From a virus, in the IMG/VR virus record IMGVR_UViG_3300042308_000496, positions 1-35,188 of that record: a stretch of DNA of 35,188 nt. The stretch is one strand, 5' to 3'. The translations under genes and the position numbers were made by a program. Below are positions 5,835-15,027 of the stretch, one piece after another (position 1 is the stretch's first letter; each line of letters starts with the position of its first letter). A model generated the notes under the pieces. The model was given only the letters and a program-made list of their open reading frames with translations, did no database searches and was not told where the DNA came from.

Positions 5835-6420
5835 TATTAAAGCACCAAAGACAATCAATGATCTAAGAATTAAACATCTTAGCGCGTTGACTAATCCAAG
5901 GTTTCAAAAGGAACTTACATTAGAGCTAATGATTGACTTCGTTTCAATCCTTACAGACGCAAATAGAACGGATTTAAGAAACGTTTACGCGGATAAGATA
6001 AAAGAAGTGTTTACGCATTGCGTTGATTTGTTTAGAGGGTTTAAAATAGCTAAACCAAAAGAGCAGATAGTTATTGAAGGTCAGTTATTCGACTTAGTAG
6101 ACCCTAAAAAAGTTGGTGTTGGTTGGCATATAGATGTGAGTAACTCAGATTTCACGGCGCAACCAAGTAGATTAGTAGCTTTAATGTACATTGAACACGG
6201 TACGACTTATGGTGAGTTAGACGAAAATATGAACATGAAGTACCCAGCAAGTAAGCGAATGGAGTTGTTTGATAAGCATTTACCACTACCAACGTACCTT
6301 AATTGCGTAGATTTTTTTTTGCGACAATCACTGAGGTTAATGAGCAGTTATATGGAAAACAAGATGCTGAGAGTGGGGATAAAAAAGACAGCAAAAAGAC
6401 TTATGTTTGGGAGCAACTGA
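5812..6420 (+). CDS. Probable tail assembly chaperone, short (0-frame) form
   Basis: A 202-residue protein starting MDTSKYINIKAPKTIND. I do not recognise a named domain. A helical N-terminal half (LTLELMIDFVSILT) is followed by a segment with GVGWHIDVSNSDF and a helical end rich in hydrophobics. At 6312-6320 the gene contains nine consecutive Ts that place a T-TTT-TTT slippery heptamer in phase. A second open frame (-1) continues beyond it to 6563. This short-plus-frameshifted-long pair is what gpG/gpGT-type tail chaperones do in siphoviruses. The chaperone role is inferred from that architecture and from the tail genes that follow. Confidence 0.65.
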   Translation: MDTSKYINIKAPKTINDLRIKHLSALTNPRFQKELTLELMIDFVSILTDANRTDLRNVYADKIKEVFTHCVDLFRGFKIAKPKEQIVIEGQLFDLVDPKKVGVGWHIDVSNSDFTAQPSRLVALMYIEHGTTYGELDENMNMKYPASKRMELFDKHLPLPTYLNCVDFFLRQSLRLMSSYMENKMLRVGIKKTAKRLMFGSN

Positions 6421-6563
6421 TTCACTACTTATCGGATGAGTTCAAAGTTAGTTGGGAGGAGGTGTTAAAATGGAATGTATATACTTTCAATCATAGGCTA
6501 AAATTCATTAACTTTACTAAGCAACAAGAAACAAAGATAATTCAACGTGGGAATAGAAGCTGA
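6318..6563 (+). CDS. -1 frameshift extension of the tail chaperone-like gene
   Basis: This open frame lies in the -1 frame relative to 5812-6420 and has no good start of its own. It becomes reachable if ribosomes slip back one base on the T run at 6312-6320. The fused product would have about 250 residues and read DFFFATITEVNEQLYG across the join, then a helical domain with VWEQLIHYLSDEFKVSWEEV. The alternative is a single gene broken by a T-count error in the sequence. Both readings imply that 5812-6563 is one functional locus. Its end overlaps the next gene by 17 bases. Confidence 0.65.
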   Translation, partial: FATITEVNEQLYGKQDAESGDKKDSKKTYVWEQLIHYLSDEFKVSWEEVLKWNVYTFNHRLKFINFTKQQETKIIQRGNRS

Positions 6564-7092
6564 TTTAGTTAATAGTATTGATTTCGCAAGGTCTGAACAG
6601 ATTTTAGCGAATAAGTCAGACAATCCGTTAACTGAATTATTATTAAGGCTTACAAACGATATTATCAAAGACTTACGATTAGAGTTAGATAAGTCGAGAG
6701 CGAGTGGTAATTTACAACAATCTATTATTCCTCAACCTAAATCATATAACTTAATTGAAGTTGAAGCTCCTTTCTATTGGAAGTATATAAACTATGGTGT
6801 AAATGGTATTCAAGTTCAACGTGGTGCGCCTTATCATGGTAAAGCTCCAAAAACAGGATTATCATTTTACGACTCAATATATAAATGGATAGGGGATAAA
6901 GGCATAGTTGGTGATGGAGTTACACGTGATCAGTTAGCTGGAATGATAGTAAATAGTGTACGAATGAAAGGTGTTGAAGCAACTCACTTCTATGATAAAG
7001 TAGTAACACAAGAAAGAAAAAAAGAGATGTCCGCAAGTATATCAAACTTAATAGGTCAATCAATAAAACTAATAATTAAAAAACCTAAATAA
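6547..7092 (+). CDS. Tail completion / HK97 gp10-like protein
   Basis: A 181-residue protein starting at GTG 6547 (MGIEADLVNS), overlapping the preceding stop by 17 bases. The pattern of an N-terminal helix, LRLELDKSRASGNLQQSI, then a beta segment and PFYWKYINYGVNG, resembles the HK97 gp10 family of tail completion proteins that cap the tail tube for head joining. The C-terminal half is basic and helical. No upstream ATG gives a better start. The assignment rests on motif resemblance and position between terminase and tail genes. A structural comparison would be needed to fix it. Confidence 0.55.
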   Translation: MGIEADLVNSIDFARSEQILANKSDNPLTELLLRLTNDIIKDLRLELDKSRASGNLQQSIIPQPKSYNLIEVEAPFYWKYINYGVNGIQVQRGAPYHGKAPKTGLSFYDSIYKWIGDKGIVGDGVTRDQLAGMIVNSVRMKGVEATHFYDKVVTQERKKEMSASISNLIGQSIKLIIKKPK

Positions 7093-8274
7093 ATGGGAGT
7101 TACATTTAATCAGATTCCACAAGCTTACACACCTAGCGATAATCCTATTGTGTATGCATTCAGCTACGACAATTACACGTTTGAATACAACCACGTGTTT
7201 AAGATAAGTGTTACCTTAGATAGTGTTTTAATCGGTGTATTTGACTATTTTCCTATTGTGAATGATTTAAATTATTACACAGGCTATATAGACGTAAGCA
7301 ACATAGTTAAAACGTACCTTAACAAAGCAAATACAAATCAAACAGGTATAAAGAGTGATGCGGCTAATTATGGCTTACTATCCGTGAATGTAAATTGTTG
7401 GTTTTCCTTATCACCAAACGATGCAGCAACCGACCAATTAGAACAATCAACAGCGGGTAATGTGTACCCATTTAAAGCGTGTTTAAGCAACAAAGAGTTC
7501 ATGAATTTTAGTTACGCAAACTATTCAATAGGTAGTGTAAATGTTAAGTTCTTAACAGATAATACCAACATAGTTGAGCTTCGAGAAACAGACGAAACAT
7601 ATCTACAAATAATAACCGATACAAGCAGCACGAATATAGAGACTAAACTATATGATTCAACAGGCACTCTAATAGCTACCAATAGCACTGCAATGAGTGG
7701 TTATCGTATTTCACAGCTTAAGTATTCAACAACTATATTATCAACTATTTTCACACCTACGCAAGTTCTAAACGCTTCATATTTTACTATACAAATAAAG
7801 TCACCAGGAGGAACAATTTACTCTGAATTAAAAAGAATTAACATAAATAGAGATACTTGTTTTAATGGTAAAAACTTAGTTTGGTTAAACAAGTTTGGAG
7901 CTTATGACACGTTCCTATTTACTTATAATAATATTTTAAAGTCAGATATTCAAAGTAAATCATATGGTAAAAGATTCGGTTCATTTAACGGAACTACATA
8001 CGATTTCAACACAAAAGATACGGGAAGTTTAACATACTTGAAAACAATAACGGATAAGATACAAATCGTTTCAGATTGGTTAAGCCAAGTGGAACAAAAT
8101 TTTGTAGTGCAAGTTTACGAAAGCCCATTAGTTTACATAAACGAAGGTACACTATACGAGAATATAGAAATAGAAAATTCAAGTTATGCAATCAAACAGA
8201 GCGAACACGAAGAATTGTTTAACGAAATATTAGATGCTAAATTTACTCACACTCGTAAATCAATTAATATATGA
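7093..8274 (+). CDS. Tail/baseplate-associated structural protein
   Basis: A 393-residue, beta-rich, asparagine/serine/threonine-rich protein starting MGVTFNQIPQAYTPSDNPIVYAF. The opening (a short Pro-containing leader before a beta sandwich) recurs in Bacteroidetes phage tail proteins encoded just before a large hub-like protein. A distal-tail (Dit)-like role is possible but cannot be shown from sequence alone. It begins immediately after the previous stop, and its stop overlaps the start of the 729-residue gene by four bases, so the two are coupled and probably form a complex. No enzyme motif or signal peptide is present. Confidence 0.6.
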   Translation: MGVTFNQIPQAYTPSDNPIVYAFSYDNYTFEYNHVFKISVTLDSVLIGVFDYFPIVNDLNYYTGYIDVSNIVKTYLNKANTNQTGIKSDAANYGLLSVNVNCWFSLSPNDAATDQLEQSTAGNVYPFKACLSNKEFMNFSYANYSIGSVNVKFLTDNTNIVELRETDETYLQIITDTSSTNIETKLYDSTGTLIATNSTAMSGYRISQLKYSTTILSTIFTPTQVLNASYFTIQIKSPGGTIYSELKRININRDTCFNGKNLVWLNKFGAYDTFLFTYNNILKSDIQSKSYGKRFGSFNGTTYDFNTKDTGSLTYLKTITDKIQIVSDWLSQVEQNFVVQVYESPLVYINEGTLYENIEIENSSYAIKQSEHEELFNEILDAKFTHTRKSINI

Positions 8275-10460
8275 ACGCTCAATTAATTGTTAATGACTTT
8301 GAACTCGACTTGAGTAGTAGTGTCGCAGTACCTTTAAATTTTGCGATTGCGGATATTAAAGAACCGCAGAAACGTAGGAGGTCATTTAGTAAATCTATTA
8401 CCTTAGAAGGTACGCAAAACAACCTTAATTACTTTGTGAGTGCCTACGCTTTACCTATGAATTTAGAAGAAAGTACTACAATTTCATTCAGACCAAACGA
8501 AAAACAAAATTGCAAGTATTTTAAAGATGGTTTATTAGTTTTTAGTGGTAAGTTCAAGCTAAACGAGGTTACGATTAACAATGGTTTGTACACGTTTGAT
8601 TGTACTTTGTATAGTGATACCGTTGATTATTTCGCTAAGTTAAAAGATAAGAAGTTGAGCGAACTTGATTGGTCGGAATACACGCATGATTTAACACGTG
8701 ATAACATTGCAAATAGTTGGACGACATCGATAAAAAAGAATAGTGTAAGTGTGCGTAACTTCGGAGCTGATGCGTTAGGATATCAACCTAAAGGATATGG
8801 TTATATTTATCCATTAGTAGACTATGGTTATCAAAGAATAAACGATCGTACGTTTAGAGTAACTGATTTAGCACCTTTTGTATATGTTAAAGAATGTGTT
8901 GCTAAGATATTTGACTACGCTTTAGAAAATACAGGCTTTTCAATTGACTTAACATCTGGTGTTTTTGCAAGTGATAATTTTACTAAACTTATTTATGGTT
9001 TTGGTGGGGGAGATAAGTTAAAACTTCCAGCAAGTGAAATAGCTAAAATGAGAATGTACTCACAAGGTAGCTATCCAAGCAAGATTCTATGGGGGGTATT
9101 TAATAAAACATTCAACGGGGGCTTCTATACTTTCGGTGAAGAAAGAGATATGATTAAAGGGCAAACATTTACTTCTATTTTAGAAACAAATAATACTATT
9201 TCAGATGTGTTTGGAAGGATAAATATTAATGCAGGTGGTAGTTATAAGCTTGAATTTTCAATGGATTTTGTAAATAGTATGCCTTTTGCGGGTAATTACG
9301 TTACAGGTTCTAAAATTACAATAGTTATTTATATTGATGGTACGCAAACGCAAACGCAAGATATTAAAGTCACATCTACAGGTACAACAGCTATTAATTT
9401 TTCCACTATATTAGCTTTAAAACCTGGTAATAAAATCACTATTAAAACAATGGTAGGGTTAAAGTATATACCATCTTCACCTGTATCATCAATGTCAACG
9501 ACTTATAGCTTTCAAAATATAGCAATAGATTTAACAGCAGATAGTAATTCAGCACCTGTAGATGGTTCAAATATAGATATTTCAACATACGTCCCTGATA
9601 TTAAATGTTCTGAATTTCTTACAGGTATAATGAATATGTTTTATTTGTACGTAAGTGATCCAATAGAGAACGTTATTACGATAGGTACTTTACAAGATTT
9701 TTATCAAGATGAAAGTTTATCAGAAGATTGGAGCGACAAAGTAGATGAAAAAAGAGATATAAAGATTCAATCGAACGCATTTGTAGAGGGGAGTAATTAC
9801 ATTTTCAGATACAATGAGGAGAAAGACTATTTTAATAATGAATACAGAAATATCACGGGAAATCACTACGGACGTTACGATTTACACGTTGACACGTGGC
9901 AAACAGGCGATAGAGAATGGGTGTTACCTTTCTCTCAGTATGTTCCTGTAAGCATTCCTAATTCACCAATTAAGATTGTAAAGGTAATAGAGCAACAGAA
10001 CGGAGTTGTAAAACCTTACAAGGGTAAAGGAATGATTATGTATTATAATGGTTTGCGAAATGGTTCGTTTAGAATAATGAATAATGACAACGATATAAAC
10101 ACTTCCTTCGGTGGCTACCCATTTACGCATCATTTTAGATTTTACAATCAAGATTCATACGATTACCCTCAATTTGATTTACATTTTAGTTCACGTTCAT
10201 ACACTTTTGATAATATTACAGCTTATCCAAGCATTAACCTATTTACAAAATATCATGAAAAATTTGTTAATGAGTTGACATCAATTGATTCTAAGTTAGT
10301 AAATTTATATATGCACTTAAAATCAAAAGATATTTATTCATTAGACTTCTCAACACTTAAAAAAATAGACGGTGTGTTATATCGTTTAAATTTAATTAAA
10401 GACTTCGATAGTGATGCGTTTGAAAGTACGGAAGTTGAACTATTAAAATATCTTAGATAA
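8271..10460 (+). CDS. Large tail hub-like protein
   Basis: A 729-residue protein, among the largest in the genome. The first 130 residues (starting MNAQLIVNDFELDLSSSVAVPLNFAIADI and containing PQKRRRSFSKSI) form a pattern I recognise from Bacteroidetes phage tail proteins. The rest is beta-rich with a long aromatic stretch near 590-670. Position after a possible Dit and before receptor-binding candidates fits a baseplate hub or tail-associated protein of the gp27/Tal type. No muralytic motif is visible. Its stop shares one base with the next ATG (10460). Hub identity is inference from size and place. Confidence 0.6.
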   Translation: MNAQLIVNDFELDLSSSVAVPLNFAIADIKEPQKRRRSFSKSITLEGTQNNLNYFVSAYALPMNLEESTTISFRPNEKQNCKYFKDGLLVFSGKFKLNEVTINNGLYTFDCTLYSDTVDYFAKLKDKKLSELDWSEYTHDLTRDNIANSWTTSIKKNSVSVRNFGADALGYQPKGYGYIYPLVDYGYQRINDRTFRVTDLAPFVYVKECVAKIFDYALENTGFSIDLTSGVFASDNFTKLIYGFGGGDKLKLPASEIAKMRMYSQGSYPSKILWGVFNKTFNGGFYTFGEERDMIKGQTFTSILETNNTISDVFGRININAGGSYKLEFSMDFVNSMPFAGNYVTGSKITIVIYIDGTQTQTQDIKVTSTGTTAINFSTILALKPGNKITIKTMVGLKYIPSSPVSSMSTTYSFQNIAIDLTADSNSAPVDGSNIDISTYVPDIKCSEFLTGIMNMFYLYVSDPIENVITIGTLQDFYQDESLSEDWSDKVDEKRDIKIQSNAFVEGSNYIFRYNEEKDYFNNEYRNITGNHYGRYDLHVDTWQTGDREWVLPFSQYVPVSIPNSPIKIVKVIEQQNGVVKPYKGKGMIMYYNGLRNGSFRIMNNDNDINTSFGGYPFTHHFRFYNQDSYDYPQFDLHFSSRSYTFDNITAYPSINLFTKYHEKFVNELTSIDSKLVNLYMHLKSKDIYSLDFSTLKKIDGVLYRLNLIKDFDSDAFESTEVELLKYLR

Positions 10461-11029
10461 TGGCAACTATCAATATAAAATCAACGGATGATTATACGTT
10501 ACAGATATGGAGTATCTTTTGGTATGCTTCAACGTGGTACAATGGTAGCTATGTTTTAACAAGTGCAATTGATAGTTCAACAGGTGAGTATAACACGGAA
10601 AACATAGTAGACTTACAAGGGGCTGGAACGTATGCTGCAAGTCTTAACGCTTCGTCAACTTACGGAGGTTTTACAGATTGGTATTTACCAAGTATTGAGG
10701 AGTTAGAAGATATGTTTTTGTTGGGTGGTGGCTCAATAGGTACAACAGATATATATTGGTCCTCAACAGAGATTGACTTAAACAATGCTTACGCTTTCGA
10801 TACAACAACAGGAACGCGTATAAGTGCAAATAAGAATGTTAGTTACCTGTCTATACCTACGAGAAAGAATGCAATAAATAACACTATCGTAGTAAATAGA
10901 ATGAGTGACGCGTCAAAGAATGCACCTATTATTAGTGGTGGTGTAAACAATGAAGATGAAGACGTATATAAATTGATAGGTGGAATAAATGGTATTAGTA
11001 AAAATTCTAAAATAATAATCAATGAGTGA
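10460..11029 (+). CDS. Lcl/DUF1566 lectin-fold protein, receptor-binding candidate
   Basis: A 189-residue protein whose residues 50-135 carry the DUF1566 (Lcl C-terminal) signature: GGFTDWYLPSIEELEDMF, then IYWSSTE, then AYAFDTTTG, ending in SYLSIPTRKN. The family has a C-type-lectin-like fold used in adhesion and in some phage receptor-binding proteins. Related domains are targets of diversity-generating retroelements, but no reverse transcriptase or template repeat was seen here. It overlaps the next gene by eight bases. It is probably displayed on the tail tip. Confidence 0.7.
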   Translation: MATINIKSTDDYTLQIWSIFWYASTWYNGSYVLTSAIDSSTGEYNTENIVDLQGAGTYAASLNASSTYGGFTDWYLPSIEELEDMFLLGGGSIGTTDIYWSSTEIDLNNAYAFDTTTGTRISANKNVSYLSIPTRKNAINNTIVVNRMSDASKNAPIISGGVNNEDEDVYKLIGGINGISKNSKIIINE

Positions 11030-12371
11030 TTTAACAGCACGAATAATAATTAAAAAAGGTGAGGGTACACCCACTATTCCTGTAAGTGCAGACCATAGAG
11101 ATGGAAGCTGGTTAGCAACGGATATCTATGAAGGTGAGTTGTATTTAGACACAACAAACGGACTTAACTATACACGTTACGATAATACAATTGTAGATTT
11201 ATTTCCAAGTTCAACAGGTTTAGCAGGGAATGAATTTGTATTTGTATTTTCAAAATTAGACTTACCAACTGCCGTAAGTGGTGTTATTACATTGGTAGAT
11301 AACTATACTTACTTTATAACAAAAACTATTGACTTAACAGGTGATAGGTTAGTAGGAGGTGTTAATACAACTATTATTGGTGGTTCATCTGAAAATTGTA
11401 TATTAAAATCAACAGGTTTAAGTAGTTCAACCGCTCTAATTACTTCGGTATATTCTTTACCAATTAGAAATATCACAATCACTCACGGAACAGCATTGAA
11501 TTTAGATGGTGACGGAACTACAACAGCACTCGATTGGTTTGGTGTTAACTTCAAAGATTGTGCAATAGTAGGAACAATTAAAGATTATTCAAACTTCGTG
11601 ATGTCAGATGGAGCATTCTTAAATAGTGGTAACCTAACATTTGATGGTACGATAGGAACAATAGGAATGAGTAACTGCCTTTTTGATTGTACAACAGGGG
11701 CGACAGCATTAATATTACCAAGTACATTAAATGTAACACGTAGATTTAGAGTTATCTACTCTTCATTTGTTGTGTTGAGTGGTGAAACAGGTATAAGCGT
11801 TGATGCTTCAGCAACTATCTCAAGTGAACGTTACATTTTAGATACTTGCAATTTTAGTGGAGGTGGAACATATACAAGCGGTGTAGCTTATACGGATAAC
11901 AAGGCTTTATTTGTGAATTGCGTAGGTATTTCAAATACGTCAACAAAAGGCTTTATGTATATGCTTAACAATACAACAGATACAGCAATAGGAGTTGCTA
12001 ACGTGAACACATGGGTAAAAGCTACAGGAACAACAACAAGCGGAACAAATTCTAAATTTACACACACAACAAATAGACTTACGTATAACGGAGCGTTTAC
12101 AAATTCATTCTTAGTTACCTTAAATGCAACTGTTAGAAGTGCTGGTTCAAATCAAAGTATAAGTATTGGAGTAGCAAAAAATGGAACAATAATAACTGAA
12201 AGTGAGGGGATAGTTAGAACAGCAACGGCAAACGTAGAACATGGAGGAAGTACTCAAGCGGTACTTGAAATGGTCGCGAATGATTATATAGAATTGTTTG
12301 TTAGAAATACAAGTTCAACAGATATTCGAGTAACAGATTTTAATTTTAACGTTGTAAAAATACCGGTGTAA
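11022..12371 (+). CDS. Tail fibre / beta-helix-like protein
   Basis: A 449-residue protein beginning MSDLTARIIIKKGEGTPTIP and then a segment typical of phage fibre N-termini (GELYLDTTNGLNYTRYDN). Residues 90-310 alternate short hydrophobic strands with Gly/Thr/Ser turns (NTTIIGGSSENCILKSTG, SNCLFDCTTGA), suggesting a right-handed beta-helix as in pectate-lyase-like fibres. The last 130 residues form a separate beta domain (SIGVAKNGTIITE) resembling a C1q/TNF-like head. No catalytic residues are identified, so binding rather than depolymerisation is the cautious call. It is immediately followed by the tape-measure gene. Confidence 0.65.
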   Translation: MSDLTARIIIKKGEGTPTIPVSADHRDGSWLATDIYEGELYLDTTNGLNYTRYDNTIVDLFPSSTGLAGNEFVFVFSKLDLPTAVSGVITLVDNYTYFITKTIDLTGDRLVGGVNTTIIGGSSENCILKSTGLSSSTALITSVYSLPIRNITITHGTALNLDGDGTTTALDWFGVNFKDCAIVGTIKDYSNFVMSDGAFLNSGNLTFDGTIGTIGMSNCLFDCTTGATALILPSTLNVTRRFRVIYSSFVVLSGETGISVDASATISSERYILDTCNFSGGGTYTSGVAYTDNKALFVNCVGISNTSTKGFMYMLNNTTDTAIGVANVNTWVKATGTTTSGTNSKFTHTTNRLTYNGAFTNSFLVTLNATVRSAGSNQSISIGVAKNGTIITESEGIVRTATANVEHGGSTQAVLEMVANDYIELFVRNTSSTDIRVTDFNFNVVKIPV

Positions 12372-14458
12372 TGGCAGAAGAGATAATTTTTAAAGTAGGA
12401 GTTGATACAGGGGATTCAGTTCAAGACGTTAACAAGGTAGGGGATGCTATTGAGGGTGTAGATAAAGAGGCTAAGAAAACAAGCGGAAGTTTCGTAAACC
12501 TAAAAAAGGAACTTAGACAACTTACTATTCAACTTCAAGGACTTGATCCAGCGAGCAAAGAATTTGAACAAGTAGCAAAAAGAGCAGGTTCGATTAAGGA
12601 ACAATTAAGAGGTGTTGCAGATGCTATTAATGACGCTGACCCCGAAAAGTTTGGAGGTAAGTTTCAACGTACAGCCGAAGGAATAGCAGGTGCTTTCTCA
12701 GCAGTTACAGGAGCACAAGCGTTGTTCGGTAAAAATAGTGAGGAAATAGAAAAACAGATGCTTAAAGTTCAAGGTGCTATTGCCTTAACTCAAGGTATTA
12801 GCGCTATGAAAGAACTAAAAAATGATAGTTTAGAACTTGCAAACTCGATTAAAGGTAAAGTATTAGGTGCTTTCGCTTCATTGACAACAGCAGAAATAGC
12901 CAATGCACAAGCAACAGGCACAATGACAGGCTTACAAAAGGCTTATGCTTTCGCAGTTGGAACGTCTACAGGTGCAATGAAAGCGTTTAGATTAGCATTA
13001 GTTGCCACAGGAATAGGTGCTTTAATTGTGTTAATTGGTTTCTTAGTTGAAAAAATGATGTCTTATGCAAGTTCAACAGCACAAGCAGAAAAGGCACAAA
13101 ATAAATTGAACGCTGAAATAGATAGGCAAAATGCTGCGTTTGATAGGCAACGTACAAGGTTAACAGATGCTATTAACTTTCAAGTAGAATATGCACAAGC
13201 TATTGGTAAATCTGAGAAAGAAATACTAAAAATAAAACAAAAAGGTATTGATGACGAAGATAATATTCGTAAACAACAAATAAAGAAAAACCAAGAGTAC
13301 TTAGAAAAATTATCTTTATTGAGAGGTGAAGCAATAGCGAATGAAGATTTTGAAGTAGCTAAAAATTATGGTGAAAAAATAAAAGCGCTTGAAAAAAATA
13401 ACCAAGATTTATTATATCAAAAAACAACTCTTAGGCAACAAGAAGTTTTGTTAGATGTAAATTTCAATAAAGAACAAAAAGAGAAACAGGATAAAGCAAA
13501 TGAGGATGCAAAGAAAAAGAGGGATGAAGAGTATAAAAGACAATTAGAAGAAATACGTGCAAATAACCTTAAAAAGATAGAACTTGAAAATGCTCGAATA
13601 TTAGAACAAGAAAATTTAGAGAATGAGTATTATGATAGTTTAAAAACTCAACAAGATTTAGAGGTTCAAGCTGTAAGGGATAAGTATAATAAAATTATTG
13701 AAACCACTACAGACAATGAAGTACTACTTTTAGCACGACAAAAAGAATTAGATGCCGTTAATTTAAAGTATAAAGAGGAAGCAGATAAATTAGAAAGCGA
13801 ACGTTTAAACAATATTGCTAATCAATATGAAGAATTTGTAACTCAATATACAGAAGCAACAAATACAGCGCAACAGAATGAGAAAAACGCAGTAGATGAA
13901 AAGTATAATTATCTTATTGAGAAAGCAAAAGAATATGGATTTAGTACAATTGAATTAGAGCGTAAAAGAGCAGAGGAATTAAAAGCTATCGATACTACAT
14001 TATTAGATGCTAAGAAAAAGTTTGTTGATGAGATTTCTAATTTATTAGGTGCTTTGGCTAATTCAGCTAAACAAGGTAGTGCAGTTCAAAAGGCATTTGC
14101 AGTAGCACAAGTTGCAGTAGATACGGCTAAGTCTATATCAAGTGTTATAGCAGGAGCAACAGCAGCAGCGGCGGCAGGAGGACCAGCAGCACCATTTTTG
14201 ATAGGTGGTTATATTGCGTCAGGTTTAGCAAGTGTTACAAAAGCATTCTCAAGCGTAAATCAAATACTTAAACAACCTTTACCAAGCGTTAACCCTCCAA
14301 GCATGAATAGAAATGATAACAACTTTAATGCTAACGGAACTCAACAAAACACACAACAAGTTCAAGCACAAAGCACATATAAAGTAGTGGTTGTAGATTC
14401 AGATATTACGAATATGCAGAATAAAACAAAAAAAGTACAAGCTATTAGTACTATTTAA
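12371..14458 (+). CDS. Tail tape measure protein
   Basis: A 695-residue protein. The N-terminus (MAEEIIFKVGVDTGDSVQDVNKV) and following helices up to residue 100 are typical tape-measure starts. A hydrophobic segment near 207-227 (ALVATGIGALIVLIGFLV) is a probable membrane-insertion element. Residues 240-540 are long charged coiled coil. A second alanine/glycine-rich hydrophobic region spans about 555-630. At roughly 0.15 nm per residue it would set a tail near 100 nm, supporting siphovirus morphology. It starts on the last base of the preceding stop. The following 38 bases are AT-rich with no clear site. Confidence 0.85.
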   Translation: MAEEIIFKVGVDTGDSVQDVNKVGDAIEGVDKEAKKTSGSFVNLKKELRQLTIQLQGLDPASKEFEQVAKRAGSIKEQLRGVADAINDADPEKFGGKFQRTAEGIAGAFSAVTGAQALFGKNSEEIEKQMLKVQGAIALTQGISAMKELKNDSLELANSIKGKVLGAFASLTTAEIANAQATGTMTGLQKAYAFAVGTSTGAMKAFRLALVATGIGALIVLIGFLVEKMMSYASSTAQAEKAQNKLNAEIDRQNAAFDRQRTRLTDAINFQVEYAQAIGKSEKEILKIKQKGIDDEDNIRKQQIKKNQEYLEKLSLLRGEAIANEDFEVAKNYGEKIKALEKNNQDLLYQKTTLRQQEVLLDVNFNKEQKEKQDKANEDAKKKRDEEYKRQLEEIRANNLKKIELENARILEQENLENEYYDSLKTQQDLEVQAVRDKYNKIIETTTDNEVLLLARQKELDAVNLKYKEEADKLESERLNNIANQYEEFVTQYTEATNTAQQNEKNAVDEKYNYLIEKAKEYGFSTIELERKRAEELKAIDTTLLDAKKKFVDEISNLLGALANSAKQGSAVQKAFAVAQVAVDTAKSISSVIAGATAAAAAGGPAAPFLIGGYIASGLASVTKAFSSVNQILKQPLPSVNPPSMNRNDNNFNANGTQQNTQQVQAQSTYKVVVVDSDITNMQNKTKKVQAISTI

Positions 14459-14496
14459 CATAATAATTATTATCTTTAATTAACAAAGTTCTTTAA

Positions 14497-15027
14497 ATGC
14501 TACCATTTTACGAATTAACAGTTGACGAAAGTCAAGATACAGGAGTTGATTTTAACGCTTTCGTGCTACGTCCAGCACATGGAAAGCCATATTTTGCGTT
14601 TAATAAAGAGAACACAATCAAATATCATTTTAACGAAGAAAAGCGAATTGTTACAGGTGTAATGATTAGCGCAAACACACCTATTTATCGTAGTAATCCT
14701 GACAGATTTGTACTATTTAAACCTAAAACAATCCATTTAATTAGATCTAAATTCCACGCGAATAAGTTTAGCGACAACGTGAATGTAGAACACAACTCAG
14801 ATATGGTGTTGAGTGGTGTTAAAATGGTATCTTCTTATATTATTTCTGATACACGACAATTACCAATTCATTTTAGAAATCAAAACTTACAAGCAGGTAC
14901 TTGGATAGCTTCATACAAAATTAATAATCCTTCATTATGGGGAAAGATTAAAAAAGGTGAGTTCGGTGGGTTTTCTGTTGAGGGCTATTTTGACAATAAA
15001 GAAATTAAACTAAAAACAAATAAATAA
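14497..15027 (+). CDS. XkdF-like prohead protease
   Basis: A 176-residue protein starting MLPFYELTVDESQDTGVDFNA. The middle has GVMISANTPIYRS and HIRSKFHANKFSDN-like text with NVEHNSDMVLSG, and the C-terminus reads KKGEFGGFSVEGYF, the ending typical of the PBSX XkdF-type head maturation protease family. His783-like and Ser residues expected of the herpes-type fold (for example the His in NVEHNSD and the Ser in GGFSVEG) are present, but I cannot prove the catalytic set. Such proteases cleave scaffold and capsid N-termini. The location directly before scaffold and major capsid genes supports the call. It ends on the first base of the next ATG. Confidence 0.8.
   Translation: MLPFYELTVDESQDTGVDFNAFVLRPAHGKPYFAFNKENTIKYHFNEEKRIVTGVMISANTPIYRSNPDRFVLFKPKTIHLIRSKFHANKFSDNVNVEHNSDMVLSGVKMVSSYIISDTRQLPIHFRNQNLQAGTWIASYKINNPSLWGKIKKGEFGGFSVEGYFDNKEIKLKTNK

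Noticed and set aside
10460-12371. Diversity-generating retroelement
   Set aside because: A DUF1566 protein is present, but no reverse transcriptase, template repeat or accessory protein was found in the window.
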